Shown here: piece by piece, positions 55,010 through 63,318 of the stretch
Layout: each line of letters begins with the position of its first letter
How positions within the stretch are numbered: position 1 is the stretch's first letter
Assembly (NCBI GenBank): GCA_964236735.1
Contig: CAXSFM010000010.1
Location: 124,001-188,000, forward strand
DNA from: JAIVJG01 sp964236735
GTDB taxonomy: Bacteria; Acidobacteriota; Blastocatellia; Pyrinomonadales; Pyrinomonadaceae
Direction of reading: 5' to 3'
Length of the DNA: 64,000 nt
Translations under genes and position numbers: made by a program
Notes under the pieces: model-generated
What the model was told of the DNA's origin: nothing
The model's database searches: none
What the model saw: only the letters and a program-made list of their open reading frames with translations

Positions 55010-56271
55010 AGTTTTTCAATCACGAGCGCGCTATTCTTCGAGCCGAAGCCGATGCAGTTGCAGACGGCGATGCGGACTTCTCTTTCGCGCGCGTGGTTGG
55101 GCGTGTAGTCGAGATCGCACGCGGGGTCTGGCTCGTCGAGATTGATGGTGGGCGGAATGATGCCGGTCGTCATCGCGCAGAGCGTCGCGCCGAGTCCCGC
55201 CGCGCCGCTCGCGCCCTGCGGATGGCCGATCTGCGATTTGGTCGCGGACATCGGAATCTTGTACGCGCGCTCGCCGAAGGCCAGTTTCAAAGCCTGCGTC
55301 TCGATGCGGTCATTGAGGAGCGTCGCCGTGCCGTGCAGGTTGACGTAATCCACGTCTTCCGGCGTGCGCCCGGCGTCGGCGAGCGCGAGCCGCATCGCAC
55401 GCGCGGGTTCTTCGCCCGTGTCTTCGAGTCTGACGCGGTGATAAGCGTCGCACGTCGCGCCGTAGCCGGTAATCTCCGCGTAGATACGCGCGCCACGCTC
55501 GCGCGCACGCTCGTATTCTTCGAGCACGTAAAGCCACGCGCCTTCGCCGAGCACCATGCCCGAACGGTCACGCGAGAATGGACGACAGGCGCGAGACGGC
55601 TCGTCGTTCCAATCTTCGGTCATCACTTTCATCAAGTTGAAGCCCGCGAGAATGCCCGGCGCGAGCGGCGCATCGGAGCCGCCCGCGAGCATCGCATCCT
55701 GTCGTCCGAGCGCGATGTGTTGCGCGGCGTAAGAGATGGCGTCAGTTGAACTCGTGCAGCCGGTCGAGACGATGTGCGAGAGGCCGCGCAGTCCGAACTC
55801 CATCGAAATCTCGGACGAGAGTCCGCCATGAGTTGAAGATGGAATCGTATAGACGCTGGCGTGCGCGCCGGTCTCTGTGTAGAAGTGGCGATACTGTTCT
55901 TCCGTGAAAGAGAGTCCGCCGCCGCCCGTGCCGAGCACGACGCCGAACGCGCGCCGCTCTGCGAGCGTGAAGTCAGACGGTTGAAGGCCGGAGTCTTGCA
56001 GAGCCTCGCGCGCGGCGGCGAGCGCGAGCGGGACGGTGCGCGCGACGTGTTTGCGATCTTTCGGTTTTAACTCGCTCTCCCAATCGAAGTTGATGACCTG
56101 TCCCGCAATCTTGACGGGCGAGTCCGACGTGTCGAAGCCCTCGATGCGACGCACGCCGCTCGCGCCTTCACAAAGCGCACGCCAGAACGCCTCTCTGCCA
56201 ATCCCGATGGGCGTCACGCAACCCATTCCCGTCAACACGACGCGGCGCGGCTGCTGCAAATTTCTCAGCAT
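55006..56271 (-). CDS. Beta-ketoacyl-ACP synthase II-like enzyme
   Basis: The 421-residue protein has the thiolase-fold features of FabF/KAS II. The active-site Cys sits in VSTGCTSSTDAIS. The two His residues are in VNLHGTATLLND and IGHPQGASGAAG, and GFGSKNSALV lies near the end. It condenses acyl-ACP with malonyl-ACP. No acyl carrier protein, malonyl transferase or ketoreductase is adjacent, and the neighbours are a methyltransferase and an FAD enzyme. It is therefore more likely part of a specialised pathway than the housekeeping FabF. The ATG at 56271 is preferred over the TTG at 56277. Confidence 0.9.
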   Translation of the reverse strand: MLRNLQQPRRVVLTGMGCVTPIGIGREAFWRALCEGASGVRRIEGFDTSDSPVKIAGQVINFDWESELKPKDRKHVARTVPLALAAAREALQDSGLQPSDFTLAERRAFGVVLGTGGGGLSFTEEQYRHFYTETGAHASVYTIPSSTHGGLSSEISMEFGLRGLSHIVSTGCTSSTDAISYAAQHIALGRQDAMLAGGSDAPLAPGILAGFNLMKVMTEDWNDEPSRACRPFSRDRSGMVLGEGAWLYVLEEYERARERGARIYAEITGYGATCDAYHRVRLEDTGEEPARAMRLALADAGRTPEDVDYVNLHGTATLLNDRIETQALKLAFGERAYKIPMSATKSQIGHPQGASGAAGLGATLCAMTTGIIPPTINLDEPDPACDLDYTPNHAREREVRIAVCNCIGFGSKNSALVIEKL

Positions 56272-56327
56272 AGACAAACAGACCTTTTTAAGGAGATGCC
56301 CTCAGAATATCACGCGAAAGAGAATGT

Positions 56328-56407
56328 AGGAACAGTACCGCGAGCGGTAGCGAGCGGGTCTGCTCGCGTGGCCTGACCCGCTCGCTACCGCTCGCGGTAC
56401 TGTTCCT
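56328..56407. repeat. Long perfect palindrome, 33-base arms
   Basis: Arms at 56328-56360 and 56375-56407 are exact complements (core ACCGCGAGCGGTAGCGAGCG), with a 14-base loop. The right arm codes the last seven residues and stop of the VanZ gene, so the element has overrun the gene's end. Confidence 0.9.
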
Positions 56408-56924
56408 CCAACTGTCGTCGTCGTCGCCGTCGCCGTCTAACCATCAACCACAACACGACGAGCGCGCACGCGCCGCCGGTCATGTCAATCATGCTGTCAT
56501 AAACCGAAGCCGTGCGCGAAGGGACGAAGCTCTGATGATATTCGTCGAGCAAAGCATAGGTGGCGACGAGCAGGAAAGCATTCAACCAAGGGCGACGCGA
56601 CAGGTAAGCGCGCGACGAACCGATGAATGTACGCGCGGCGAGCAGGGCGAGGATTGCATACTCGGTGAAGTGCGACGCCTTGCGGACGAGGAAATGAGCT
56701 TGCAGCAGTGTGGCTTCGGTGATGTCTGGAAAGAGCCAGAGCAGCAACGGGCGGATGATGCGCGAAGTGTTCGAGGCCGAAAGCGACGCGGTCGAAGCGA
56801 AGAAGATAAAGCCAAGCCACACGACGAGCGGCGCGTAACGCCACACGCGCACGCGCCACGTCCGCGCTTTGCGCGAAGGCAGAAACTCACGCGCTTCGCT
56901 CTCATCAATGTTGCTCTTCGTCAT
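56385..56924 (-). CDS. VanZ family membrane protein
   Basis: The 179-residue protein has four membrane segments and the VanZ motifs RKASHFTEYAILALLAAR and LLDEYHQSFVPSR with SVYDSMIDMTGG (acidic pair and Asp-Gly). VanZ proteins are linked to teicoplanin resistance in Gram-positives and, more widely, to lipid or cell-wall functions not yet clear. The C-terminus (a run of Arg, then EEQYRER) lies inside the 33-base palindrome. Confidence 0.88.
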   Translation of the reverse strand: MTKSNIDESEAREFLPSRKARTWRVRVWRYAPLVVWLGFIFFASTASLSASNTSRIIRPLLLWLFPDITEATLLQAHFLVRKASHFTEYAILALLAARTFIGSSRAYLSRRPWLNAFLLVATYALLDEYHQSFVPSRTASVYDSMIDMTGGACALVVLWLMVRRRRRRRRQLEEQYRER

Positions 56925-56946
56925 TTATCTCTCGCACAAAAATAAA

Positions 56947-56980
56947 AGAGGGAAGCCGCAAGCACACGCGCTTCCCTTCT
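56947..56980 (-). terminator. Terminator at the end of the ATP synthase group
   Basis: GGGAAGC (56950-56956) pairs with GCTTCCC (56970-56976) with partial extension outward. On the minus strand it is followed by TTTTATTTTTG. It is 33 bases past the atpG stop and shows that transcription ends before any beta or epsilon subunit gene. Confidence 0.8.
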
Positions 56981-57012
56981 CTATCTTTTTTGATTCAAGG
57001 CGCGCGCTTGAC

Positions 57013-57915
57013 TTAGCCTGCGGCCTGCGCGCCCGAAACGATCTCGATGATTTCTCTCGTGATGCTCGCCTGACGAATGCGATTCATGTTGAGCGTCAGC
57101 GTTTGAATCAACTCGCCCGCGTTCTTCGACGCCGCGTCCATCGCCGTCATTCGCGCGCCCTGCTCCGACGCCACGCTTTCAAGCAACGCGCGATAGACTT
57201 GTGTCTCAATCAAGCGCGGCAAGAGTTGACTGAAAATTTCCGCCGGCGGTTGTTCGTAAATGTATTCGACATAAGACGCGGACTCATTCGCGTTGGCGTC
57301 CGCTTGCGTTTCATCCGTCGTTTCCACCGTGCGCGAGACGGGAAGAATCTGCTCGACGATGACGCGCTGCGAGATGACCGAGCGAAATTCATTATAGAGA
57401 AGGAACACTTTGTCTATGCCTTCATCCTCCGTGAAGCGGCGCGTGATGTCCTGCGCCAACTCAATCGCTTCGGCATACTCGACGCGACCCTTGCCCGTCA
57501 GCCCGACGTTTTCTTCCACAATGTTTACGTCGCGTCGTCGGAAAAAATCTCTACCCTTGCGCCCGACGGCATACATCTCGACTTGTCGAGCGGAGTGTTC
57601 GCGGATGAAACCCTGCGCGGCTTTAATCAAGTTCGCGTTGAAGGCTCCAGCCAACCCTTTGTCGGCGGTAATCAGCACGAGCAGGTAACGCTCGTCGCCG
57701 CGCGCGTCGAGCATCGGATGATGAAAGTCTTCGCTCGTGTGCGAGGCGAGTTCCGTCAACACCTCCGTCATCTTCGTCGCGAAAGGACGCGCGGCGACGA
57801 CGCGATCCTGCGCGCGTTTGAGCTTCGCAGCCGAGACCATCTTCATGGCCTTCGTGATCTGCTGCGTGTTCTTCACCGACTTGATGCGGCGGCGGATGTC
57901 TAAAAGATTAGCCAT
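57013..57915 (-). CDS. atpG: F1Fo ATP synthase gamma subunit
   Basis: The 300-residue protein starts ANLLDIRRRIKSVKNTQQIT, then ITKAMKMVSAAKLKRAQD and ends with ARMTAMDAASKNAGELI and TLTLNMNRIRQASITREI, all hallmark gamma subunit sequences. It forms the rotating central stalk. A middle insert with acidic and Asn/Ala-rich sequence (TTDETQADANANESA) is longer than usual. No ribosome binding site is visible; a heptamer hairpin begins 8 bases before the ATG. It is the last gene of the group. Confidence 0.96.
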   Translation of the reverse strand: MANLLDIRRRIKSVKNTQQITKAMKMVSAAKLKRAQDRVVAARPFATKMTEVLTELASHTSEDFHHPMLDARGDERYLLVLITADKGLAGAFNANLIKAAQGFIREHSARQVEMYAVGRKGRDFFRRRDVNIVEENVGLTGKGRVEYAEAIELAQDITRRFTEDEGIDKVFLLYNEFRSVISQRVIVEQILPVSRTVETTDETQADANANESASYVEYIYEQPPAEIFSQLLPRLIETQVYRALLESVASEQGARMTAMDAASKNAGELIQTLTLNMNRIRQASITREIIEIVSGAQAAG

Positions 57916-57922
57916 ACAAACA

Positions 57923-57980
57923 GTGATGAGTGATGAGTGATAAGTGATGAGAGAAAAGCATTGCTCTCATCACTCATGGC
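57923..57980. repeat. Heptamer-built hairpin between atpA and atpG
   Basis: GTGATGAGTGATGAGTGATA units (from 57923) pair imperfectly with CTCTCATCACTCATGGC (57964-57980). It interrupts an otherwise tight operon and sits where the atpG ribosome binding site should be. Confidence 0.8.
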
Positions 57981-57999
57981 TCACCGACTGCTCTGAAAT

Positions 58000-59562
58000 T
58001 TAAGCGACGGCGGCAGCCGCGTTGTTCGCGTTCTGTTGCGCCAGCGCGGTCTGGTCTGCCCAAGTCGTCTTGAAGTCGCCGATGGCCTGCGTGAGAGCGC
58101 TCTTGATTTCATCGGTAAAACTCTTCTTTTCACGCAGGTCGTTGAGCACGCCAGGATGCGAATTTTCCATGAAGCGCAGGAAGTCGGACTCGAAGCGGCG
58201 CACCTGATCCACCGCGATGTCGTCGAGATGCCCGTTCGTCGCGGCCCAGATGACGAGCACCTGATTCGCCACATCCATCGGTTGATACTGCGGCTGCTTC
58301 AACACTTCGACGAGTCGCTGGCCGCGCGCGAGTTGCGCCTGCGTCTGCTTGTCGAGGTCAGAGCCGAACTGCGCGAAGGCTTGCAACTCGCGGAACTGCG
58401 CGAGGTCAAGACGCAGCGTGCCCGCGACTTGCTTCATCGCCTTGATCTGCGCCGAACCGCCGACGCGCGAGACGCTGTTGCCGACGTTGATGGCCGGGCG
58501 GATGCCGCTATTGAAAAGGTCTGCTTCGAGAAAGATTTGACCGTCGGTAATCGAAATCACGTTGGTGGGAATGTAGGCGGAGATGTCGCCCGCCTGCGTC
58601 TCGATAATCGGCAGAGAGGTGAGCGAGCCGCCGCCTTTCGAGTCGGACAATTTCGCCGCGCGCTCCAGCAGACGCGAGTGCAAATAAAACACGTCGCCCG
58701 GATAAGCTTCACGTCCCGGCGGTCGGCGCAACAGCAGAGAGATTTCACGATAGGCGGCGGCGTGCTTCGACAGATCGTCGTAAATCGTCAGGACGTGGCG
58801 GCCTGAGTCGCGGAAGAATTCGCCGATGGCCGCGCCCGCATAAGGCGCGAGATATTGCATCGCCGCCGGGTCGGAAGCCGAAGCGTTGACGACGATGGAG
58901 TAACTCATCGCGTCGAAGTCCTGCAAAGTTTTGATGACCTGTGCGACCGTCGAAGCCTTCTGCCCGATGGCGACGTAGATGCAAATTACGTCCTTGCCCT
59001 TCTGGTTCAGAATCGCATCGAGCGCGACGGCGGTCTTCCCTGTCTGACGGTCGCCGATAATCAACTCACGCTGGCCGCGACCAATCGGCACCATCGAGTC
59101 AATCGCCTTGAGACCCGTCTGCAAAGGTTCTTTCACCGGCTGGCGATCAATCACGCCCGGCGCGATACGCTCAAGCGGATTGAATTCGCTCGAAGCAATC
59201 GCGCCGCGTCCATCAATTGGCAAGCCCAAAGCGTTCACCACGCGCCCAACCAACGCCTCGCCCACAGGGATGCTCATGATGCGTCCCGTGCGCTTCACCG
59301 TGTCGCCCTCTTTGACCGCCTGATACTCGCCGAACAACACGACGCCGACCTTGTCCTCTTCGAGGTTCAAAGCCAACCCGCGCACTTCGTGCGGAAATTC
59401 CAGCAACTCACCGGCCATGACCTTCTCAAGTCCGTGAACCTCCGCGATGCCGTCGCCGATTTTAATGACCGTGCCGATCTCGGTGACGGTCACGCCCGTC
59501 TGGAAATTTTCTATCTGCTGGCGAATGATGTCGCTGATCTCGTTGGCCTTAATGGATTCCAT
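58000..59562 (-). CDS. atpA: F1Fo ATP synthase alpha subunit
   Basis: The 520-residue product carries the Walker A GDRQTGKTAVA near residue 170, VCIYVAIGQKASTVAQV-like region and the alpha-specific RPAINVGNSVSRVGGSAQ and FAQFGSDLD. It starts with ESIKANEISDIIRQQIENF. It is the non-catalytic nucleotide-binding subunit of F1. The order in the operon is b', b, delta, alpha, gamma; the beta gene expected next is absent. Confidence 0.97.
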   Translation of the reverse strand: MESIKANEISDIIRQQIENFQTGVTVTEIGTVIKIGDGIAEVHGLEKVMAGELLEFPHEVRGLALNLEEDKVGVVLFGEYQAVKEGDTVKRTGRIMSIPVGEALVGRVVNALGLPIDGRGAIASSEFNPLERIAPGVIDRQPVKEPLQTGLKAIDSMVPIGRGQRELIIGDRQTGKTAVALDAILNQKGKDVICIYVAIGQKASTVAQVIKTLQDFDAMSYSIVVNASASDPAAMQYLAPYAGAAIGEFFRDSGRHVLTIYDDLSKHAAAYREISLLLRRPPGREAYPGDVFYLHSRLLERAAKLSDSKGGGSLTSLPIIETQAGDISAYIPTNVISITDGQIFLEADLFNSGIRPAINVGNSVSRVGGSAQIKAMKQVAGTLRLDLAQFRELQAFAQFGSDLDKQTQAQLARGQRLVEVLKQPQYQPMDVANQVLVIWAATNGHLDDIAVDQVRRFESDFLRFMENSHPGVLNDLREKKSFTDEIKSALTQAIGDFKTTWADQTALAQQNANNAAAAVA

Positions 59563-59654
59563 ATTTAGCTATCCTTATTTTAACTGGCTTCCCCGTTGAT
59601 GCTTCCTCCGGGGCTGTGCCTGTTGACTTCGCGTCAACCATTCAAGCTATCAAA

Positions 59655-60200
59655 TTACTGCTCGCCCGCCATCGTCTGTTTGAGTTGTTGAAGCTGCGTC
59701 CGCACCGAGCCGTCGTAAACCGTCGAACCGATGCGCGTCACAATGCCTCCAATCAAATCATCGTCAACTGCAAACTGCAATCGCACGCTACGCCCCGTCA
59801 ACTCGCCGAGTTTGGCCTGTAAGGACGCCTGCGCCGTTTCATTAACTGGACGCGCCGTCGTCACATGAGCTGTCACAACTCCCGCACGCCGGTCTAACTC
59901 CTGCACGAAACTTTTGTTAATTTCGTCCAGGTCGGCGAGACGATGATTCTGAAGAAGGACTTGAAGAAAGTTACTCGTGATGGGGCGAACGCTCAGACGC
60001 TCGATGAGTGTGTTGACGAGACGGCGCTTCTGTTCGTATGGGATAGTCGGATTCCGAAAAATCTCAAGCAGCGACGGATTCGTCCGCATCATTTCTTCCC
60101 AGGCGGATAGTTCTTCGCGAACTTCGCCCGGCTCTCCGCGCGCCGTCACGACATCCGCCAGCGCCACCGCATAACGACGTGCAATGGTTTGCAGGCTCAA
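59655..60200 (-). CDS. atpH: F1Fo ATP synthase delta subunit
   Basis: The 181-residue product matches delta/OSCP: TIARRYAVALADVV at the start, a helical N-terminal domain, and the C-terminal VVTAHVTTARPVNE with DDDLIGGIVTRIGSTVYDGS. It links F1 to the peripheral stalk. Its start overlaps the end of the b subunit gene by 4 bases (60197-60200). Confidence 0.93.
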   Translation of the reverse strand: MSLQTIARRYAVALADVVTARGEPGEVREELSAWEEMMRTNPSLLEIFRNPTIPYEQKRRLVNTLIERLSVRPITSNFLQVLLQNHRLADLDEINKSFVQELDRRAGVVTAHVTTARPVNETAQASLQAKLGELTGRSVRLQFAVDDDLIGGIVTRIGSTVYDGSVRTQLQQLKQTMAGEQ

Positions 60201-60742
60201 TGCTTAATCCCTCCCAACTCTCCTACGTACTCGCGCACAAGCCGCGCATCGTCTTCTGGACGAATGTCGCGGCGTATCATTTCTTCCGCCAGACGCACGC
60301 TCTGTTCGGCGGTGTAGGATCGCAACTCGGCGCGCGCAGTTTTCATCGCGCTTTCGATTTCACGCTGTGACTGCTCGCGAAGCTTACGAATGTCTTCCTC
60401 CGTCGAACGCTCGATTCGCGCGCGCTCCCCGTCAGCTTCATTCTGCGCCTGAGCGCGCACCTCTGCCACTTCAGCATCCAGTTGCTTGAGCCGGTTTTTC
60501 ACATCCTCTAACTTTAACAACGCGGCATCTCTCTCTTCGCGCGCACGCACCAATTCTTTGCGAATGCTCTCACGACGTGTTTTGAATGCTTCACCCAGCG
60601 GCTTTCTTAGAAAATAAACCATGAGGCCGACAAAGAGTAAAAGGTTAAATACTTTAGCCAATGACTCGATAGGGAGATACGTCTGCCACCCTTCACCTTC
60701 GAGGGCAAATAAGATCATAGTTGGAAAGAAACTTAAAAACAT
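60197..60742 (-). CDS. atpF: F1Fo ATP synthase b subunit
   Basis: The 181-residue protein has one N-terminal membrane helix (FNLLLFVGLMVYFLRKPLG) and a long charged coiled coil (REERDAALLKLEDVKNRLKQ onward), as expected for a peripheral stalk b subunit. It overlaps atpH by 4 bases. An ATG eight residues further in (60718) is an alternative start; neither has a good ribosome binding site. Confidence 0.92.
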   Translation of the reverse strand: MFLSFFPTMILFALEGEGWQTYLPIESLAKVFNLLLFVGLMVYFLRKPLGEAFKTRRESIRKELVRAREERDAALLKLEDVKNRLKQLDAEVAEVRAQAQNEADGERARIERSTEEDIRKLREQSQREIESAMKTARAELRSYTAEQSVRLAEEMIRRDIRPEDDARLVREYVGELGGIKH

Positions 60743-60761
60743 GCGTATTCAATAATAAGGG

Positions 60762-61238
60762 CTACTGAATCACAGAAGATTCATTCCCGCTGCGCCCCAG
60801 AATTTGCGTACTAACGATGCCGGCAACACGCCTCGCTTCATTTTCAAGAATCGCGCGAGCTTCCTCTGTTTGAGCGTGAATCACTTCCTTCTGTCTCTGA
60901 ATGACATTACTTATTTCATCCTTAACTAGATCAATCTTGCTCTGACGTAAATTCATAGCTTCTGAACGCTGCTGTTCCAATAGACGATAACTATCGCCAC
61001 GCGCGTCTCTCAAAGATCGCTCGTAGCTTGCAAGACTTTCATCTACTTGTTGCAGAATCTCTCGCGCTTCACCTGTTCGACCGTGTGTGCTGCGTTCCCG
61101 TTCTTCCAGAACACGATTGATCGGCCTGAACAAAGTTCTGTTCAGGGTGTAAATCATTAATAGAATAATAGCTATGTGTAGAAAAAGCGTGCCGTCTGGG
61201 ACAAGTTGAATAGATTCGGCCAATGCCAAAAAAATCAT
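60762..61238 (-). CDS. atpF': F1Fo ATP synthase b' subunit
   Basis: The 158-residue protein has a membrane helix (LFLHIAIILLMIYTLNRTLF, then RPINRVLEERE) and a coiled coil. It resembles the b/b' pair used as a heterodimeric stalk in Cyanobacteria, photosynthetic bacteria and some Acidobacteriota. It lies 19 bases upstream of atpF. The genes for subunits a and c expected before it are not here; parB lies there instead. Confidence 0.88.
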   Translation of the reverse strand: MIFLALAESIQLVPDGTLFLHIAIILLMIYTLNRTLFRPINRVLEERERSTHGRTGEAREILQQVDESLASYERSLRDARGDSYRLLEQQRSEAMNLRQSKIDLVKDEISNVIQRQKEVIHAQTEEARAILENEARRVAGIVSTQILGRSGNESSVIQ

Positions 61239-61531
61239 AATGTTCTCCGAAGTCTATAACTACGCTTAGAGATATAGTAGGCATCACCATATTTGTGATA
61301 CCTGAGTTGCTGTTTGCCAAAAGTCTGTAAGACTAACATGCTGTTTAGTTAAGAGTCAAGAATGGGATTATTCCGTTTTCTATTTTAGATGGATTGAAAA
61401 AGCCAACTTTTCCATAACAAACAACACCGTAAAACATTAACCTTGGCATGAAAATCCGACTATTTAAGAGATTAGCGGCTTTCAACTGTACGTTGTAAAA
61501 TCTTTCCCATAATCGTCAGTTTTTGAGCTTT
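61239..61531. other. AT-rich intergenic region between parB and atpF'
   Basis: This region is AT-rich and probably contains the promoter for the ATP synthase group. I see no reading frame or known RNA, and no clear parS site. Confidence 0.5.
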
Positions 61532-62416
61532 TCATGTAGCTGTTTTATCCTCTTGAGACCTCATGATGATTTGATAAATACGGTCTAAGTCATTGATATC
61601 GTAAAACTCTATTTCAATTTTCCCTTTGGAATCCCCTTCATTTATCAAAACCCTTACTTTCGTTCCTAATTGACGGCGTAATTTATCCTCTGCCACTTTA
61701 ACATTTGCATCTGAAGATTGAGTGACGCGATTTGTAGAGAATGGATTTCCTTTTCCAGCGACTATTTGCTTTATTGCTTTCTCAGTATTTCTAACAGATA
61801 ACCCTTGTGTTATGACACTGTTTGCTACTTTTAGTTGAATTGCTGCATCATCAATTCCTAATAATGCACGAGCATGTCCCATTGTAATTTTTCCTTCTTC
61901 TACAAAATGCTGTATTTCTTCCGGTAATCGTAGAAGACGTAGATAATTAGTGATGAATGTTCGATCCCTGCCTACACGTTGTGCAAGCGTTTCTTGAGTT
62001 AGACCTAAAGTCTCAATGAGCCTTTTGTATGCATGAGCTTCTTCTATGGCGTTTAATTCCTGTCGCTGAATATTTTCAATTAATGCTAATTCTAAAACCT
62101 TATCATCTGGTATCTCTCGGACAACACAGGGAACTTTCTGCAAATTAGCACGCTGTGCAGCGCGCCAACGTCTCTCTCCTGCTACTATTTGATATTGCCC
62201 TCCATTGATCGGACGAACGAGCAAAGGTTGAATTATTCCATTTGAAATTATTGATTGAGCTAATTCCTCTAACTGCGCTTCATCGAATTTTGTTCGCGGT
62301 TGAAGGCTATTAGGTTCGATCAAATCAATGTCTATTTCAAAAAGTTCTTCATTGACTTTCGTTGGTGAATCCGACAATAGGGCGTTCAATCCCCGCCCGA
62401 GAACTCTTCTTGTCAT
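61532..62416 (-). CDS. parB: Chromosome partitioning protein ParB
   Basis: The 294-residue product has the ParB N-terminal domain with LQPRTKFDEAQLEELAQSI and the CTP-binding GERRWRAAQ. The HTH follows (TQETLAQRVGRDRTFITNYL, RLLRLPEEIQ), then a C-terminal dimer part. GGAGG lies nine bases before the ATG. Its start lies inside parA, 68 bases before the parA stop. ParB loads at parS sites and works with ParA in origin segregation. The gene is AT-rich compared with the rest of the window. Confidence 0.96.
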   Translation of the reverse strand: MTRRVLGRGLNALLSDSPTKVNEELFEIDIDLIEPNSLQPRTKFDEAQLEELAQSIISNGIIQPLLVRPINGGQYQIVAGERRWRAAQRANLQKVPCVVREIPDDKVLELALIENIQRQELNAIEEAHAYKRLIETLGLTQETLAQRVGRDRTFITNYLRLLRLPEEIQHFVEEGKITMGHARALLGIDDAAIQLKVANSVITQGLSVRNTEKAIKQIVAGKGNPFSTNRVTQSSDANVKVAEDKLRRQLGTKVRVLINEGDSKGKIEIEFYDINDLDRIYQIIMRSQEDKTAT

Positions 62417-63170
62417 GTGTCATTACCTCCTTTGCCAGTTGCATGTAGCTTTCGGCGCCGCGGGAACGATTATCATAGAGAATAATAGGTTTACCGTAAC
62501 TTGGGGCTTCCGCTAGTCTTACATTTCTTGGAATCACTGATTCGAGTACTTGACGCCCGTAAAAATCCCTCAAATCGGCAGCCACTGCCGCTGACAGATT
62601 TGTGCGCTCGTCATACATTGTCAACAATAGCCCCTCTATCGTCAGACCGGGATTCAGAGAGCGCCGTATTCTCGCCAAAGTATCGAAAAGCTCTGTCACA
62701 CCTTCCAGTGCATAATACTCACATTGGATTGGAACTAATAATGAATCTGCGGCGGTCAGAGCATTTAAGGTGAGTATGCCAAGCGATGGAGGACAGTCTA
62801 TGATGATAAAGTCATAATCACTACGGACATTATTTAACACATCTTTTAGTTTATATTCACGTCTTTCCAAATCAACTAACTCTACCTCCGCACCAATCAA
62901 ATTTTTATCTGCGGGTAATACCTTAAGTGTTTGAATTTCCGTATTTTGTAAGACGTTCGAGATAGTCTCGTCCAAGACAAGTATATGATATAAACTGCGC
63001 CTGAAGCTTCCACGTTGAATCCCGACGCCTGATGTCGCATTGGCTTGTGGATCAGTATCTACCAAAAGCACACGCATATTTGCGACAGCCAGCGCGGCGG
63101 CTAGATTCACGGCGGTTGTAGTTTTCCCAACGCCGCCCTTCTGATTTGCCACCGCGATAATTTTCGCCAT
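62349..63170 (-). CDS. parA: Chromosome partitioning ATPase ParA (Soj)
   Basis: The 273-residue protein has the deviant Walker A NQKGGVGKTTTAVNLAAAL, the switch region LLVDTDPQANATSGVG and Walker B FIIIDCPPSLGIL. It lacks an N-terminal HTH, so it is the chromosomal short ParA. The C-terminal 22 codons overlap the start of parB. In many bacteria parA-parB-atp is an origin-near arrangement. The gene is AT-rich here. Confidence 0.96.
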   Translation of the reverse strand: MAKIIAVANQKGGVGKTTTAVNLAAALAVANMRVLLVDTDPQANATSGVGIQRGSFRRSLYHILVLDETISNVLQNTEIQTLKVLPADKNLIGAEVELVDLERREYKLKDVLNNVRSDYDFIIIDCPPSLGILTLNALTAADSLLVPIQCEYYALEGVTELFDTLARIRRSLNPGLTIEGLLLTMYDERTNLSAAVAADLRDFYGRQVLESVIPRNVRLAEAPSYGKPIILYDNRSRGAESYMQLAKEVMTHDKKSSRAGIERPIVGFTNESQ

Positions 63171-63318
63171 TTTCTACCCCTCTACTCGCGGTTTCCACAA
63201 TTTCCAACAAGTTATCATAAATCGCTCTATTGAAGATATAAAATTCATCCTGAAGTTCCCAATTTTAACTTTACTTTACTCAATTAAATTTCTCATATCA
63301 CTACACACATTATGCGAA
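63171..63318. other. AT-rich spacer between parA and the transposase
   Basis: A strongly AT-rich stretch (for example TTTACTTTACTCAATTAAATTTC) with no reading frame. It may hold the parAB promoter. No good DnaA box was found. Confidence 0.5.

Noticed and set aside
55006..56271. Ketosynthase as part of a full type II polyketide cluster
   Set aside because: No chain-length factor, acyl carrier protein or ketoreductase lies nearby.
63171..63318. Replication origin next to parA
   Set aside because: AT-rich, but I found no cluster of DnaA boxes and no dnaA, rsmG or mnmG gene in the window.
61239..63318. parS site near parAB
   Set aside because: No 16-base sequence close to the TGTTTCACGTGAAACA consensus was found by eye.
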